Shown one piece after another: positions 51,327-60,445 of a DNA stretch of 64,000 nt. Positions within the stretch are counted from its first letter, which is position 1. Every line of letters starts with the position of its first letter. A program made the position numbers and the translations under genes. A model generated the notes under the pieces. The model was not told the origin of the DNA. It worked only from the letters and a program-made list of their open reading frames with translations, and searched no databases. Origin of the DNA: Armatimonadota bacterium (GTDB taxonomy: Bacteria > Armatimonadota > Fimbriimonadia > Fimbriimonadales > Fimbriimonadaceae); assembly GCA_017303935.1 (NCBI GenBank), contig JAFLBD010000003.1, forward strand, positions 434,001-498,000. The letters run 5' to 3'.

Positions 51327-53144
51327 ATGAAGTGCGTTTTAGTCCTTTCGCTTTCGGCCGTCTTGATGTCCGCTGCCTTTGCAGAAATCACCTACACCGT
51401 GGACCTTAAACCGGATTCCAACGCGCTTCATGTGACCGTCCATATTCCGAAGACCCAGATAGGTGCCAAGATTCAAATCCCGAATTGGGCGCCAGGCGCA
51501 TACGTTTTGCGCGACAACTTCAAGCAGGTCACCGACCTCAAGGCTTTTGACCCTCAGGGTAAGCCGCTCGATATCAAGCAGGAAATTGTCGTTGCGCAGA
51601 AAATCTACGGCGATGTTCCGGACCAAAAGATCGCCAACAACCAAATCTGCACATGGACAATCGCTCCGGCTGCAGAGACGACTCTGAGCTACGACGTACC
51701 TTTGCGATCGGTTGAAGATGTAATGCACTGGAGCGGCCCTCCGACATACATTTACGAAGTCAATCGCAAGAATGAAAAGTGCAAGCTGATCGTGAACGCG
51801 CCCGAGAATTGGGGAGTATACGTGGGGCTTGACGCCGTGACTGGCCCGACCAAAAATGTCTTCACCGCAGCCACTTATGATGTCCTGGCCGATAATCCAG
51901 TCAGCGCAGGCAAACTGCTGGTAGATACCTACACCACGCTTGGAAAGCCTCACGAAATCGTCATGCGGGGCGTCGGACGAAACACCATCAACCGCGCCAA
52001 CCTGATCAAAGCATGCAAATTCGTCAGTGATATGCAAACCGACTTCTTTGGTGGGGCGCCGTACAACAAATATGTGTGGCACTTTGACGTCAACACCGCC
52101 CAAGATGGTGCTGGTGGTTTGGAGCACCTCAGCAGCACTCAAATCAGTTTGGCCGCGGGTCTTGGCCCTCGCGCAGTTTCGGTCTTGAGCCACGAGTTCT
52201 TCCACCTCTGGAACGTGAAACGAATTCGATCGAAGGTTCTCGGCCCGTTTGATTACACCGTGTTGCCAGAGACCGGCGCGTTGTGGTGGCTCGAAGGCGT
52301 GACCGACTATTACGCTAGCAATTTGCTCTATCGCTACGGCTGGACCGATCTGCCTAGCTACATGACTTCGGCGAGCAACAACCTGAACGCCGTGCGCCGC
52401 AATCCGGCATACACCAAGATCAGTCCATTCATGTCCAGCATGCGCGTTGGCGAAGCCTCAAATGGACGCGGAAACAGCAACGGCTATCTCATCAGCTATT
52501 ACAACCAAGGTTGGATTGCAGGGTTCATTTTGGACGCCGGAATTCGGACCGAAACCAGGGGCAAAAAGTCGCTGGACGATGTTTTGAAGGCGCTCTGGAA
52601 CATGACCAAAAACGATAAGCCTGGGTTCAAAGAAGACGAGATTCGAAAGCAAATCGTAAAGGTTGCCGGAATCAATGGCGGCAAGCTTTACGACCAAGTC
52701 GTCATGACCCCCGGCGACATGGGTGCAGAGAAAATCCTGTCCCAGGCGGGATACATGGTCTCGGCGACGATCCAAAACACTCAAGATGTCGGGTTCGACG
52801 TGGGCAATTCGATGGGTGCAGATCGCATGACCGTCACTCGGGTTGATGCCTCCAATCAAGGTACCGTCGCCATTGGCGACAAACTCATCGCCCTGAACGA
52901 TCAGGAGATCACGGGAGACTCAGCTAGGGCCCGACAAACTCGCTTTAGCGAGGTGACTCAAAAGCTGGAATTGGGCAAACCTATTAAGGTCACCGTCGAG
53001 AGAGACGGAACTCGGCTCGACGTCACCGTGAAACCAGTTCAATCTCAACGAACGAGCTACGCCATCGAGCGGAACCCCCAAGCTTCGCCGAATGAGAAAG
53101 CCATCGCGGACGGAATGCTCAAACAGTTCAAAAAGCCTGAATAG
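51327..53144 (+). CDS. M61 family glycyl aminopeptidase-like protease with PDZ domain
   Basis: A 605-residue exported protease. A signal peptide ends in FA/AFA; residues 20-200 are the M61 N-terminal beta domain; the zinc site is H289-E-F-F-H293 with E323 in WWLEGVTDYYA. A C-terminal PDZ domain (about 485-590) is followed by a charged tail. M61 enzymes release N-terminal Gly or Ala residues. It lies 60 bases upstream of the amidoligase operon on the same strand, so possible read-through links the two. Confidence 0.88.
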   Translation: MKCVLVLSLSAVLMSAAFAEITYTVDLKPDSNALHVTVHIPKTQIGAKIQIPNWAPGAYVLRDNFKQVTDLKAFDPQGKPLDIKQEIVVAQKIYGDVPDQKIANNQICTWTIAPAAETTLSYDVPLRSVEDVMHWSGPPTYIYEVNRKNEKCKLIVNAPENWGVYVGLDAVTGPTKNVFTAATYDVLADNPVSAGKLLVDTYTTLGKPHEIVMRGVGRNTINRANLIKACKFVSDMQTDFFGGAPYNKYVWHFDVNTAQDGAGGLEHLSSTQISLAAGLGPRAVSVLSHEFFHLWNVKRIRSKVLGPFDYTVLPETGALWWLEGVTDYYASNLLYRYGWTDLPSYMTSASNNLNAVRRNPAYTKISPFMSSMRVGEASNGRGNSNGYLISYYNQGWIAGFILDAGIRTETRGKKSLDDVLKALWNMTKNDKPGFKEDEIRKQIVKVAGINGGKLYDQVVMTPGDMGAEKILSQAGYMVSATIQNTQDVGFDVGNSMGADRMTVTRVDASNQGTVAIGDKLIALNDQEITGDSARARQTRFSEVTQKLELGKPIKVTVERDGTRLDVTVKPVQSQRTSYAIERNPQASPNEKAIADGMLKQFKKPE

Positions 53145-53204
53145 AATTCCACTGAAATCACCAAAGAGAATCCCAATCCTGTATCATTACGCCTTGAGGG
53201 GCAT

Positions 53205-54218
53205 ATGAAAAAAATTGGGATTCTTTTTGGCCGTGAAAACACCTTTCCGTACACACTAGTTGAGCGTATCAACAGTCGAAAAGTGCGAGGCGTGGTCGCT
53301 GAACCAGTGTCGATTGGTCAATGCGTTCAGGCTGCACAAACGGACTACGCGGTCGTTTTGGATCGCATCAGCCAAGACGTGCCTTTCTACCGAGCCTGGC
53401 TCAAGAACGCTGCTCTCAACAGCACGGCAGTATGCAACAACCCGTTCTGGTGGAGCGCCGATGAGAAATTCTTCAATAACTGTCTCGCCGAGAAAATCGG
53501 TGTGGCCGTGCCAAAAACGGTGCTTCTGCCGAGCAACCAGCGCCCGCCCGACACCGAATCGGACAGCTTCAGAAACTTGACCTTCCCTCTGGAGTGGGAA
53601 GCGATGTTTGAATATGTTGGCTGGCCTGCTTTCTTCAAGCCGTTCGCTGGCGGAGGTTGGAAGAACGTCTACAAGATTCACAACATGCACGAGTTCTTCC
53701 ATGTCTACAACCAGACTGGTCAGCTCACGATGATGCTGCAGGAGAATATCGAATTCACCGAGTATTTCCGCTGCTACTACCTTGCTGGAGACCGTGTGCA
53801 CATCATGCGCTATGCCCCACAAGAGCCGCATCATCGCCGGTACGTTCAAGAGGATATTCCGATTGAGCCCAAGACCTATGAAAAGGTTCGAAACGGCGTC
53901 ATTGCGCTGAATCGTGCGCTCGGATACGACTTCAACACCGTTGAGTTTGCGATCCGCGATGGAATCCCCTACGCGATCGACTTCTGCAACCCGGCGCCAG
54001 ACGCCGACATTCATAGCGTTGGAGAAGCGAACTTCGAATGGATTCTTGAAAACGCCGCCGATATGCTGATCGAAAAGGCCAAGAACCACGAGTTCGGGCG
54101 AATGAATTTGAACTGGGGCCAGTTCATGAAAGACTCCGTAGCCGGCAACGCCGTCTCGCTACAAATACCCGACAAAGCCGTCGCGAAAACTTCCACTAAG
54201 GCAACCAAAAAAGGATAG
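53205..54218 (+). CDS. ATP-grasp ligase
   Basis: A 337-residue ATP-grasp protein. It begins with a pre-ATP-grasp fold (IGILFGRENTFPYTL). Expected catalytic residues are visible: K145 in FFKPFAGGG, E180 in LQENIE, and metal ligands E247, D259 and N262 in NTVEFAIRDG and IDFCNPAPD. Ligases of this fold couple a carboxylate and an amine via an acyl phosphate. The C-terminal tail is Lys/Thr-rich. GAGGGG lies just before the ATG; TATCAT (53182-53187) is a possible -10. First gene of a compact four-gene operon. Confidence 0.82.
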   Translation: MKKIGILFGRENTFPYTLVERINSRKVRGVVAEPVSIGQCVQAAQTDYAVVLDRISQDVPFYRAWLKNAALNSTAVCNNPFWWSADEKFFNNCLAEKIGVAVPKTVLLPSNQRPPDTESDSFRNLTFPLEWEAMFEYVGWPAFFKPFAGGGWKNVYKIHNMHEFFHVYNQTGQLTMMLQENIEFTEYFRCYYLAGDRVHIMRYAPQEPHHRRYVQEDIPIEPKTYEKVRNGVIALNRALGYDFNTVEFAIRDGIPYAIDFCNPAPDADIHSVGEANFEWILENAADMLIEKAKNHEFGRMNLNWGQFMKDSVAGNAVSLQIPDKAVAKTSTKATKKG

Positions 54219-54224
54219 TTTAAC

Positions 54225-55364
54225 ATGGCAAAATTGCACAAAAAGGGCTTTTTCAGTCTCGGGATTGAAGAAGAATTCCAGATCGTTGATCCCAAAACCA
54301 AGGAGCTGCGATCCCATATCGAGGAAGTGCTTAGCGATGGCAACATCGTGCTCAAAGAGAGCGCGCGCCGCGAAATGCACCAATCTGTCGTTGAAACGGG
54401 AACAGGCATCTGCGCAGATATCCCCGCCGCTCGAAAAGAAGTCACCACACTTCGAACCGAGCTTGCTAAGGTCGCCAAGGCGCGTGGATTTACCATCGCC
54501 AGCGCAGGCACGCACCCATTCAGCCACTGGTTGGACCAAGAAATCACGGATCACGAACGGTATGAAGGCTTGGTCGAGGAACTCGGTAACGTCGCGCGGA
54601 AGAACCTGATCTTCGGGCTGCATGTACACGTTGGTTTTCCTGACCGAAATGCCGCGATTCAGGTGATCAACGCAGCGAGCTACTTCGTCCCCCACATCCT
54701 CGCACTGAGTTGTAACAGCCCGTTCTGGCTGGGCCAAGACACCGATTGGAGCTCCTACCGAGTCAAGGTCTTTGAGAGCTTCCCCCGCACAGGACTGCCC
54801 CAACATTTTTACAGCTTGGGAGAATACGAAGAGTACGTCAAGCTCCTGGTCAAGCTCAACTGTCTCGACAATCCAAAAAAGATTTGGTGGGATCTTCGTC
54901 TACATCCGACGTTTGATACCATCGAATTCCGAATGTGCGACGTGCAAATGCGAGTTGATGAGACCATCGCTTTGGCCGCACTCATCCAAGCTCTTGTTGG
55001 CACTTTGTACAAGTTACACCAATCAAACCTAACTTTTAGAATTTATCGAAGGATGATGCTCGACGAGAACAGATTCCGGGCGGCACGATTTGGAACTCGT
55101 GGAAAGCTCATCGATTTCGCAAAGCAAACCGAGGTGCCGTACGAAGTGTTGTTTGAGGAACTCGCCGAGTTTGTAGCTGATGCAGTCGAAGAGTTCGGTA
55201 CCCAAGCCGAAATGGACTATTTGCAGAAAATGGTGAAGGAGGGCAACGGTGCCACTCGGCAGCGCAAAGTGTTCAAGGAGACCGGCTCCCTCGAAAAGGT
55301 TATGGAATATATCATTCAAGAGACCCATTTCGGACTGGGAACAGAACCACCGGTGATGGGTTAA
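54225..55364 (+). CDS. GCS2-type carboxylate-amine ligase
   Basis: A 379-residue glutamate-cysteine ligase family 2 (YbdK-like) protein. Characteristic parts are FSLGIEEEFQIVDP, SAGTHPFSHW, FGLHVHVGF and FRMCDVQMRVDETIALAALIQ. Family members form gamma-glutamyl or related amides from a carboxylate and an amine with ATP. Substrate here is unknown, so the name glutamate-cysteine ligase should not be assumed. It lies 6 bases after the ATP-grasp gene. Length and active-site region look intact. Confidence 0.88.
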   Translation: MAKLHKKGFFSLGIEEEFQIVDPKTKELRSHIEEVLSDGNIVLKESARREMHQSVVETGTGICADIPAARKEVTTLRTELAKVAKARGFTIASAGTHPFSHWLDQEITDHERYEGLVEELGNVARKNLIFGLHVHVGFPDRNAAIQVINAASYFVPHILALSCNSPFWLGQDTDWSSYRVKVFESFPRTGLPQHFYSLGEYEEYVKLLVKLNCLDNPKKIWWDLRLHPTFDTIEFRMCDVQMRVDETIALAALIQALVGTLYKLHQSNLTFRIYRRMMLDENRFRAARFGTRGKLIDFAKQTEVPYEVLFEELAEFVADAVEEFGTQAEMDYLQKMVKEGNGATRQRKVFKETGSLEKVMEYIIQETHFGLGTEPPVMG

Positions 55365-55380
55365 GGGTCTAAGGAATAGC

Positions 55381-56178
55381 TTGAGCTCCAATCGAATTGC
55401 GGTTTTGGATATGTACAACGGCGTTGCCAATCAAGGCATGCGCTGTATCGAGGATCTGATCAAAAAGGAAGGCCTCGAGATGGATGTTTTTGACGTCCGA
55501 CAACGATCTGAATTCCCCACTGTTCGCGATTACCGATTGTTCATCTGTTCGGGTGGGCCAGGCGATCCACACGAGTGCCTTACTCACGATTGGGGAAAGG
55601 GCTGGTTCCGCTTTCTCGATGAACTCCTCGTTCTGAACCGAGCCGAATCGGAGCCACTTCGACACGCATTCTTGATTTGCCACAGCTACCAAATGGCTTG
55701 TCTGGCGTGGAATCTCGCAGACGTCACCGAAAGGCAGAAGCCAGCTTTTGGCATCTACCCCATGAACAAGACCGCCCTAGGTGAGCACGATCCGCTGTTT
55801 TCTGGGCTGGAAAATCCGTTTTGGGTCATCGATTCCCGCGATTGGCAGGTCGTTCACCCCAATCGGCTTGCAATGGATGCATTCGGCGCCCAAGTGATCG
55901 CTATCGAGCGCGAACGCCCTCACGTTCCCCTTGAGCGTGCGGCAATGGCGATCCGATTCACACCGGAAATCGTCGGAACCCAGTTCCATCCTGAAGCCGA
56001 TGACGATAGCATGTCGGCTTACCTGAACGACGTCGACGCCCTCGAGAGACTCGCTGGTCGCCATGGCGTGGATCGGATTGACAAGATTCGTGAGAGCGTC
56101 GGCGATCCTGACAAGGTCCATCGAACCCACGAACACGTTCTGCCAGGGTTCCTGCGGCAAGCGCTTTCTACGGTGTAG
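55381..56178 (+). CDS. class I glutamine amidotransferase
   Basis: A 265-residue class I GATase domain that hydrolyses glutamine to ammonia. The triad is visible: C100 in LICHSYQM, H203 and E205 in GTQFHPEAD, and the oxyanion region FICSGGPGD. The nucleophile context is CHSYQ rather than the common CxGxQ, but the geometry fits. A TTG start at 55381 has AAGGA upstream. It stands alone rather than fused to a synthetase; its partner should be one of the neighbouring ligases, implying an amidated product. Confidence 0.83.
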   Translation: MSSNRIAVLDMYNGVANQGMRCIEDLIKKEGLEMDVFDVRQRSEFPTVRDYRLFICSGGPGDPHECLTHDWGKGWFRFLDELLVLNRAESEPLRHAFLICHSYQMACLAWNLADVTERQKPAFGIYPMNKTALGEHDPLFSGLENPFWVIDSRDWQVVHPNRLAMDAFGAQVIAIERERPHVPLERAAMAIRFTPEIVGTQFHPEADDDSMSAYLNDVDALERLAGRHGVDRIDKIRESVGDPDKVHRTHEHVLPGFLRQALSTV

Positions 56179-56187
56179 CATTAGCGG

Positions 56188-57372
56188 ATGGATTCCGCTG
56201 GCCGCGCCGCATTCAACGAGCTATTCTCCGCGCAAAAGTACGACAAAGTCGTATCGGCAGTCAACGATCCGTACGAGTGGAAGACCGAGTTTCGAATCTG
56301 CGAAACCCCAGTTTTCCTGACTGACGAATGGACTCAAATGGCGATTGATGCCTGCGATTCCATCATCACACAGATTCAAACGCCCGAGTTCGAGGCGCAC
56401 GCAAAGACCGCGATTCCTGCCGGTGAAGAGGTCCCAAACCCTGCGCCGCATCCATCGTTTCTTCAGATCGACTTTGCCATCGCGGAGGAGAATGGGCGTC
56501 TCGTCCCAAAGCTAATCGAGCTACAGGGTTTCGCGTCGATGTTTTGCTACCAAAGCGAGCTCGACACGGCTTACCGCACCGCTGGACTTGTGCCGGATGG
56601 ATGGACGCAGTATTTTTCGGGGCACAATCGCGAGAGCTTCTTAGCCGCGCTCAAGAAGCTGATCGTTGGCAACTGCCCGATCGAAAATGTGGTGCTTTTA
56701 GAGATTGAGCCAAGCAAGCAACGCACCAAGATTGACTTTCAATGCACAGAACGTCTGCTCGGAATCGCGCCAGTTTGCATCAGCGAGGTATGGCAAGAAG
56801 GCACCACGCTGATGTACCTTCGTGAAGGCAAACCCACTCCGATCCACAGGATCTATAACAGAGTCATTTTTGATGACCTAAAGTCCAAGAACTTGCCGCT
56901 AAAGTTCCACCCAACTGATGAAATTGAAGTCGAGTGGATCGCGCATCCGAACTGGTTCCACAAACTTAGCAAGCACACGCTGCCGTTCCTCAAACATGAA
57001 GCGGTACCAGAGTCCTGGTTTGTCTCAGATTTATCCGAGATTCCCGATGATTTGGATAACTTTGTATTGAAACCCTTGTACTCATTCGCTGGTGCGGGTG
57101 TAAACGTGAACCCGACAAAGGAAGATATTCTCGCCGCGCCAGACCCAGCCGCCACGCTCTTGCAAAGAAAGGTGAAGTACGCTGAATTCTTAGAAACTCC
57201 GTCCGGGCGAACGAAGGGCGAAGTGCGGTTGATGTACCTTTGGGATGAAAAGCCGGTGCTCGCGAGTACGCTCGTTCGACTCACTCGGGGATTGCTCAGT
57301 AGCGTGAGCAAGAACACGCAAGACACCTGGATCGGTGCCACGACAGGATATCACCGAGACTCAATCGGCTAA
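56188..57372 (+). CDS. ATP-grasp-like ligase, unknown substrate
   Basis: A 394-residue protein whose C-terminal half has a lysine-rich ATP-binding segment (FVLKPLYSFAGAGVNV) and an acidic end (GEVRLMYLWDE), an ATP-grasp-like pattern. The N-terminal half carries PSFLQIDFAI...LIELQGFAS, seen as a separate conserved block. It is 9 bases after the amidotransferase gene. It may be a second ligase that extends the product. The C-terminus overlaps the convergent metX gene end by 12 bases. Fold assignment is moderate. Confidence 0.7.
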   Translation: MDSAGRAAFNELFSAQKYDKVVSAVNDPYEWKTEFRICETPVFLTDEWTQMAIDACDSIITQIQTPEFEAHAKTAIPAGEEVPNPAPHPSFLQIDFAIAEENGRLVPKLIELQGFASMFCYQSELDTAYRTAGLVPDGWTQYFSGHNRESFLAALKKLIVGNCPIENVVLLEIEPSKQRTKIDFQCTERLLGIAPVCISEVWQEGTTLMYLREGKPTPIHRIYNRVIFDDLKSKNLPLKFHPTDEIEVEWIAHPNWFHKLSKHTLPFLKHEAVPESWFVSDLSEIPDDLDNFVLKPLYSFAGAGVNVNPTKEDILAAPDPAATLLQRKVKYAEFLETPSGRTKGEVRLMYLWDEKPVLASTLVRLTRGLLSSVSKNTQDTWIGATTGYHRDSIG

Positions 57373-58437
57373 AAACTCGCGGACAACACGCGCTTGCTCT
57401 TGATCATCGAGCAAAAATGCGTCGTGCCCCATTTTCGAGTCGATGTTGACGTGTCGACATTCGCATCCAGCTGCAGTCAATTCCGCCGCCAGTAATTCCG
57501 ATTGCACAGGGGGATAGAGCCAATCTGTGGAGAATGAGGTGAGTAAGAATCTCGTCGAACCGTCGGAGACTGGTTCAAACTTGTAGCCGTCGATCGCATT
57601 CGATACGACAATGAAAGTATTGGCATCGAACCGCGCGACAAACTTTTGGCCCTGATGCGCCAAGTAGTTTTCAACCTGGAATACTTCGCGCTGAGCAAAC
57701 TCCGCATCTTGCCGTGGCACCACCACCCCCTCAGTTTGCAGCTCCCGACCAAACTTTGCCTCGAACGCCTCGGGACTCAGATAAGTCAAGTGCCCCAACA
57801 TCCTGGCGAGCGCTAAACCTTCAGCAGGTGGATCATCCGGCGCGTAGTTTCCACCCAGCCATTTAGGATCGCGCATGATGCACTGTCTCGCAACCTCGTT
57901 GAACCCAATCTGCATCGCCGAATGGGTTCCTGCACTTGCCGTTGCCCAGACCCTCTTAACGCGAAGAGGTTCTTGTCGGCTCCATTCGAGGGCTTGCATC
58001 CCGCCCATACTCCCGCCACAAACCAATTGAATATCCCGAATTCCAAGAGAATCCATGACTTGCCGCTGGGCATGGACCATATCCTCGACGGTAATGAACG
58101 GAAAAGTAGCGCCGAATCCGTCAGGGCCGGTTGATCCCTGACATCCCCCGATCACATTGCAGCACACCACGAAATACTGATCGGTGTCTAGCGGCTTCCC
58201 TGCTCCGATAAACCTGGGCCACCAACCCGCGGCATTCGAGTCTCCACTAATGGCATGACAAACCCAAATGACGTTATCCTTGGTCTCGTTGAGATTCCCC
58301 CATGTCTGGAAGGTGGTCACGGCGTTCGGAATCTGACCACCGCGCTTTAGCGTGAGCAGACCGTGTTCGAATATCTGGCGGACAGAGCTTCCCGTGCTTG
58401 GACGATCTTCTTCTGAAAACAAACCGGGATCAATCAT
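57361..58437 (-). CDS. metX: homoserine O-acetyltransferase
   Basis: A 358-residue alpha/beta hydrolase of the MetX family, acylating homoserine in methionine synthesis. Key parts are GGCQGSTGP, S143 in CGGSMGGMQA, the ITVEDMV helix, and DSKMGHDAF at the end with the histidine. The acyl donor could be acetyl- or succinyl-CoA; sequence alone does not settle it. ATG 58437 is used; an in-frame TTG lies 12 bases upstream. A strong hairpin upstream ends pilT. Confidence 0.92.
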   Translation of the reverse strand: MIDPGLFSEEDRPSTGSSVRQIFEHGLLTLKRGGQIPNAVTTFQTWGNLNETKDNVIWVCHAISGDSNAAGWWPRFIGAGKPLDTDQYFVVCCNVIGGCQGSTGPDGFGATFPFITVEDMVHAQRQVMDSLGIRDIQLVCGGSMGGMQALEWSRQEPLRVKRVWATASAGTHSAMQIGFNEVARQCIMRDPKWLGGNYAPDDPPAEGLALARMLGHLTYLSPEAFEAKFGRELQTEGVVVPRQDAEFAQREVFQVENYLAHQGQKFVARFDANTFIVVSNAIDGYKFEPVSDGSTRFLLTSFSTDWLYPPVQSELLAAELTAAGCECRHVNIDSKMGHDAFLLDDQEQARVVREFLAD

Positions 58438-58470
58438 TTTAGGTTGCAAAAATAGTCAATCAAACGCAAA

Positions 58471-58509
58471 TCGCGCCAGAAAAACCGGATTCCCGGTTCT
58501 CTGGCGCGA
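58471..58509. terminator. strong hairpin between pilT and metX
   Basis: TCGCGCCAGA (58471-58480) pairs with 58500-58509, with inner AACCGG/CCGGTT (58483-58488, 58493-58498). On the minus strand it follows the pilT stop and precedes metX. Only a weak T-rich region follows. Confidence 0.7.
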
Positions 58510-58529
58510 CGAGTTCCAATGAGTTCAAC

Positions 58530-59609
58530 TTAGCGGCGGAGGAGCTGTTTGAGCTCAGAAACCACACCGGCATATTGAACCGCCGTTTGCTCATTGATGA
58601 TTCCCGCTTTGGCGTAGCGCACCAGCGATTGGTTCATGGTCTGCATGCCCCAGAAACCGCCCTCATTCATCATGGCGTAGAGGTCGTTAAAGTGGCCATC
58701 CTCAATCGCCTTTTGGACAGTTGGGGTCACGATCAGAATCTCGTTTGCAACCACACGTCCGGCGCCGTCAGCGCGAGGAACGAGCTTCTGGGCGACAATC
58801 GCGCGAAGCGAGTTCGCAAGTCGCTGGCAAAGGTGAGCCTTTTCGTGTGGTGGGAACATGTTGATCACACGGTCCAGAGTTTCGTAAGCGGAAGCGGTGT
58901 GAACGGTTGAGAAAACCAAGTGACCGGTTTCGCCTGCGGTCAACGCCACGTGCATGGTGGTCGTATCGCGCATTTCACCGATCAGAATTACGTCTGGAGC
59001 TTCACGAACAACAGCTCGGAGCGCCGGCATAAAGTCTTCAGTGTCGATTCCGACTTCTCGTTGAGAAAGATACGCGGTCTTGTCGGAGTGGACAATTTCG
59101 AGCGGGTCTTCGATCGTGACGATGTGGCAAGGCCGCTGCTCGTTGATGATATCGATCAAAGCAGCGAGGGTCGTGGTCTTTCCCGAACCCGTAGGACCCG
59201 TCACGAGGACCAATCCCTGTCGATGCTTAGTGACTTCTCGCAGAACCGGCGGCAGGCCAAGCTCTTCAAGAGTCCGAATTTTCATCGGAATAATTCGCAT
59301 GACTGCAGCTGCGCCACCGCGCTCGCGATAAATGTTGCATCGCACACGGCAGGAGTCCCCAACCTGGAAGGCAAGGTCCATTTCCATGTGATCTTCAAAT
59401 CGCTGAATCTGCTTTTGAGTCATCAAGCCATAGAGCAATCGCTGGCTATCGGCCTGGGTGAGCACTGGCCAGTCGCCAGGTACGTCTTGAATCTCGCTAT
59501 TGCGCTTAAATCGTGGCTTAGATCCAGCCTTGATCATCAAGTCTGAAGCGTTCATTTCGAACCCGAGAAGGACGAGTTCGTGGATATTAACTGTTGCTGC
59601 GTCTGGCAT
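58530..59609 (-). CDS. pilT: type IV pilus retraction ATPase PilT
   Basis: A 359-residue PilT. Walker A is GPTGSGKT (138-145), Walker B region is PDVILIGE near 206-212, and the aspartate box RDTTTMHVALTAGETGHLVFSTVHT follows. It powers retraction of type IV pili for twitching. Length is normal. The upstream gene ends 9 bases before the start and may share its operon. It is the only pilus motor gene here; the pseudopilin operon at 44809 is a possible partner. Confidence 0.94.
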   Translation of the reverse strand: MPDAATVNIHELVLLGFEMNASDLMIKAGSKPRFKRNSEIQDVPGDWPVLTQADSQRLLYGLMTQKQIQRFEDHMEMDLAFQVGDSCRVRCNIYRERGGAAAVMRIIPMKIRTLEELGLPPVLREVTKHRQGLVLVTGPTGSGKTTTLAALIDIINEQRPCHIVTIEDPLEIVHSDKTAYLSQREVGIDTEDFMPALRAVVREAPDVILIGEMRDTTTMHVALTAGETGHLVFSTVHTASAYETLDRVINMFPPHEKAHLCQRLANSLRAIVAQKLVPRADGAGRVVANEILIVTPTVQKAIEDGHFNDLYAMMNEGGFWGMQTMNQSLVRYAKAGIINEQTAVQYAGVVSELKQLLRR

Positions 59610-59618
59610 AGGTCAACT

Positions 59619-60365
59619 TCAATGGCTGGATTTTCCGCTCCGCCCGAGCAGGATGAAGTATACCAAGAGCCCGGCGGAAATCGAACCAATGACGATGATA
59701 GCGATCAAAACGTTCATTGGCACTGCATTACTGCTCGAGGATTGTTCTGGCACGACTGGCGGTGGAACGTGCCTCAGTGGAATTTCGATCTTTTCAGTCT
59801 CTTGGGTCCGAAGCGCAATAAGATATTCAATGCTGGGGGGATTCGAGCTAAATTTGCCGTCCACAACCACTGCATCGCTCGAATAGCTGCGCAGGGTTCG
59901 GGCAGTGGGAATTTCGCCGTCGAACACAACAGAAAAAGTCTTGATCGTGTTGGGCGCCAATTCGCCCGAGAACGCTTTCGCCAGAACTTGCAGATTCAGC
60001 GCTCCGGTCGATCGGTCAATCAGGCCACTAACGCCAAATCTGGCTTTAACGAATTTTTGATTCGCCTCTTTCCCAAAAGCGTCGTCAAACACATAAACGC
60101 CTTTGGGAGCGACGCCAAGTTGAAGCCCGATGCCTTCAATGACTTTTTGGAGCACTGGCTTCGGAAAGTTCGGGTCGAGCATTGTGATATCCACGAGTTC
60201 GGTGCCGGTCGGCTCCTCTTTGACGACCACCGTCGCTTGCGGTTTGGCACTCACAGGCAATTCCTGTGCGGAAATGGTTGTAGAACTGCCGATAATGAGG
60301 AAAAAGAACAGTGAACAGAGCTTTCGCACTAAAAGAAAATACCCGGCATGGAACTTTCGCACCAT
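59619..60365 (-). CDS. membrane-anchored protein, unknown
   Basis: A 248-residue protein: N-terminal signal peptide ending near SAQE, a soluble extracytoplasmic domain (residues 40-190), and a C-terminal membrane helix (about 220-240). The SSSSNAVP linker precedes the helix. ATG 60365 is used because upstream residues lack a signal and overlap the greA leader. Genes of this kind precede pilT in other genomes only to my inference; function unknown. It is divergent from greA. Confidence 0.55.
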   Translation of the reverse strand: MVRKFHAGYFLLVRKLCSLFFFLIIGSSTTISAQELPVSAKPQATVVVKEEPTGTELVDITMLDPNFPKPVLQKVIEGIGLQLGVAPKGVYVFDDAFGKEANQKFVKARFGVSGLIDRSTGALNLQVLAKAFSGELAPNTIKTFSVVFDGEIPTARTLRSYSSDAVVVDGKFSSNPPSIEYLIALRTQETEKIEIPLRHVPPPVVPEQSSSSNAVPMNVLIAIIVIGSISAGLLVYFILLGRSGKSSH

Positions 60366-60404
60366 TTGCACGTAATTCCATGACGGGCGATGAACAGTGC
60401 GGGC

Positions 60405-60445
60405 TATAATACGCGTCTGTCCAGAGACGCTAAGGACTACCGAAT
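60405..60445 (+). promoter_or_regulatory. greA promoter and leader hairpin
   Basis: TATAAT (60405-60410) followed by a leader whose first bases form a hairpin, GCGTCT (60413-60418) with AGACGC (60425-60430), then AAGGA (60432-60436) 9 bases before the ATG. No good -35. Confidence 0.55.
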
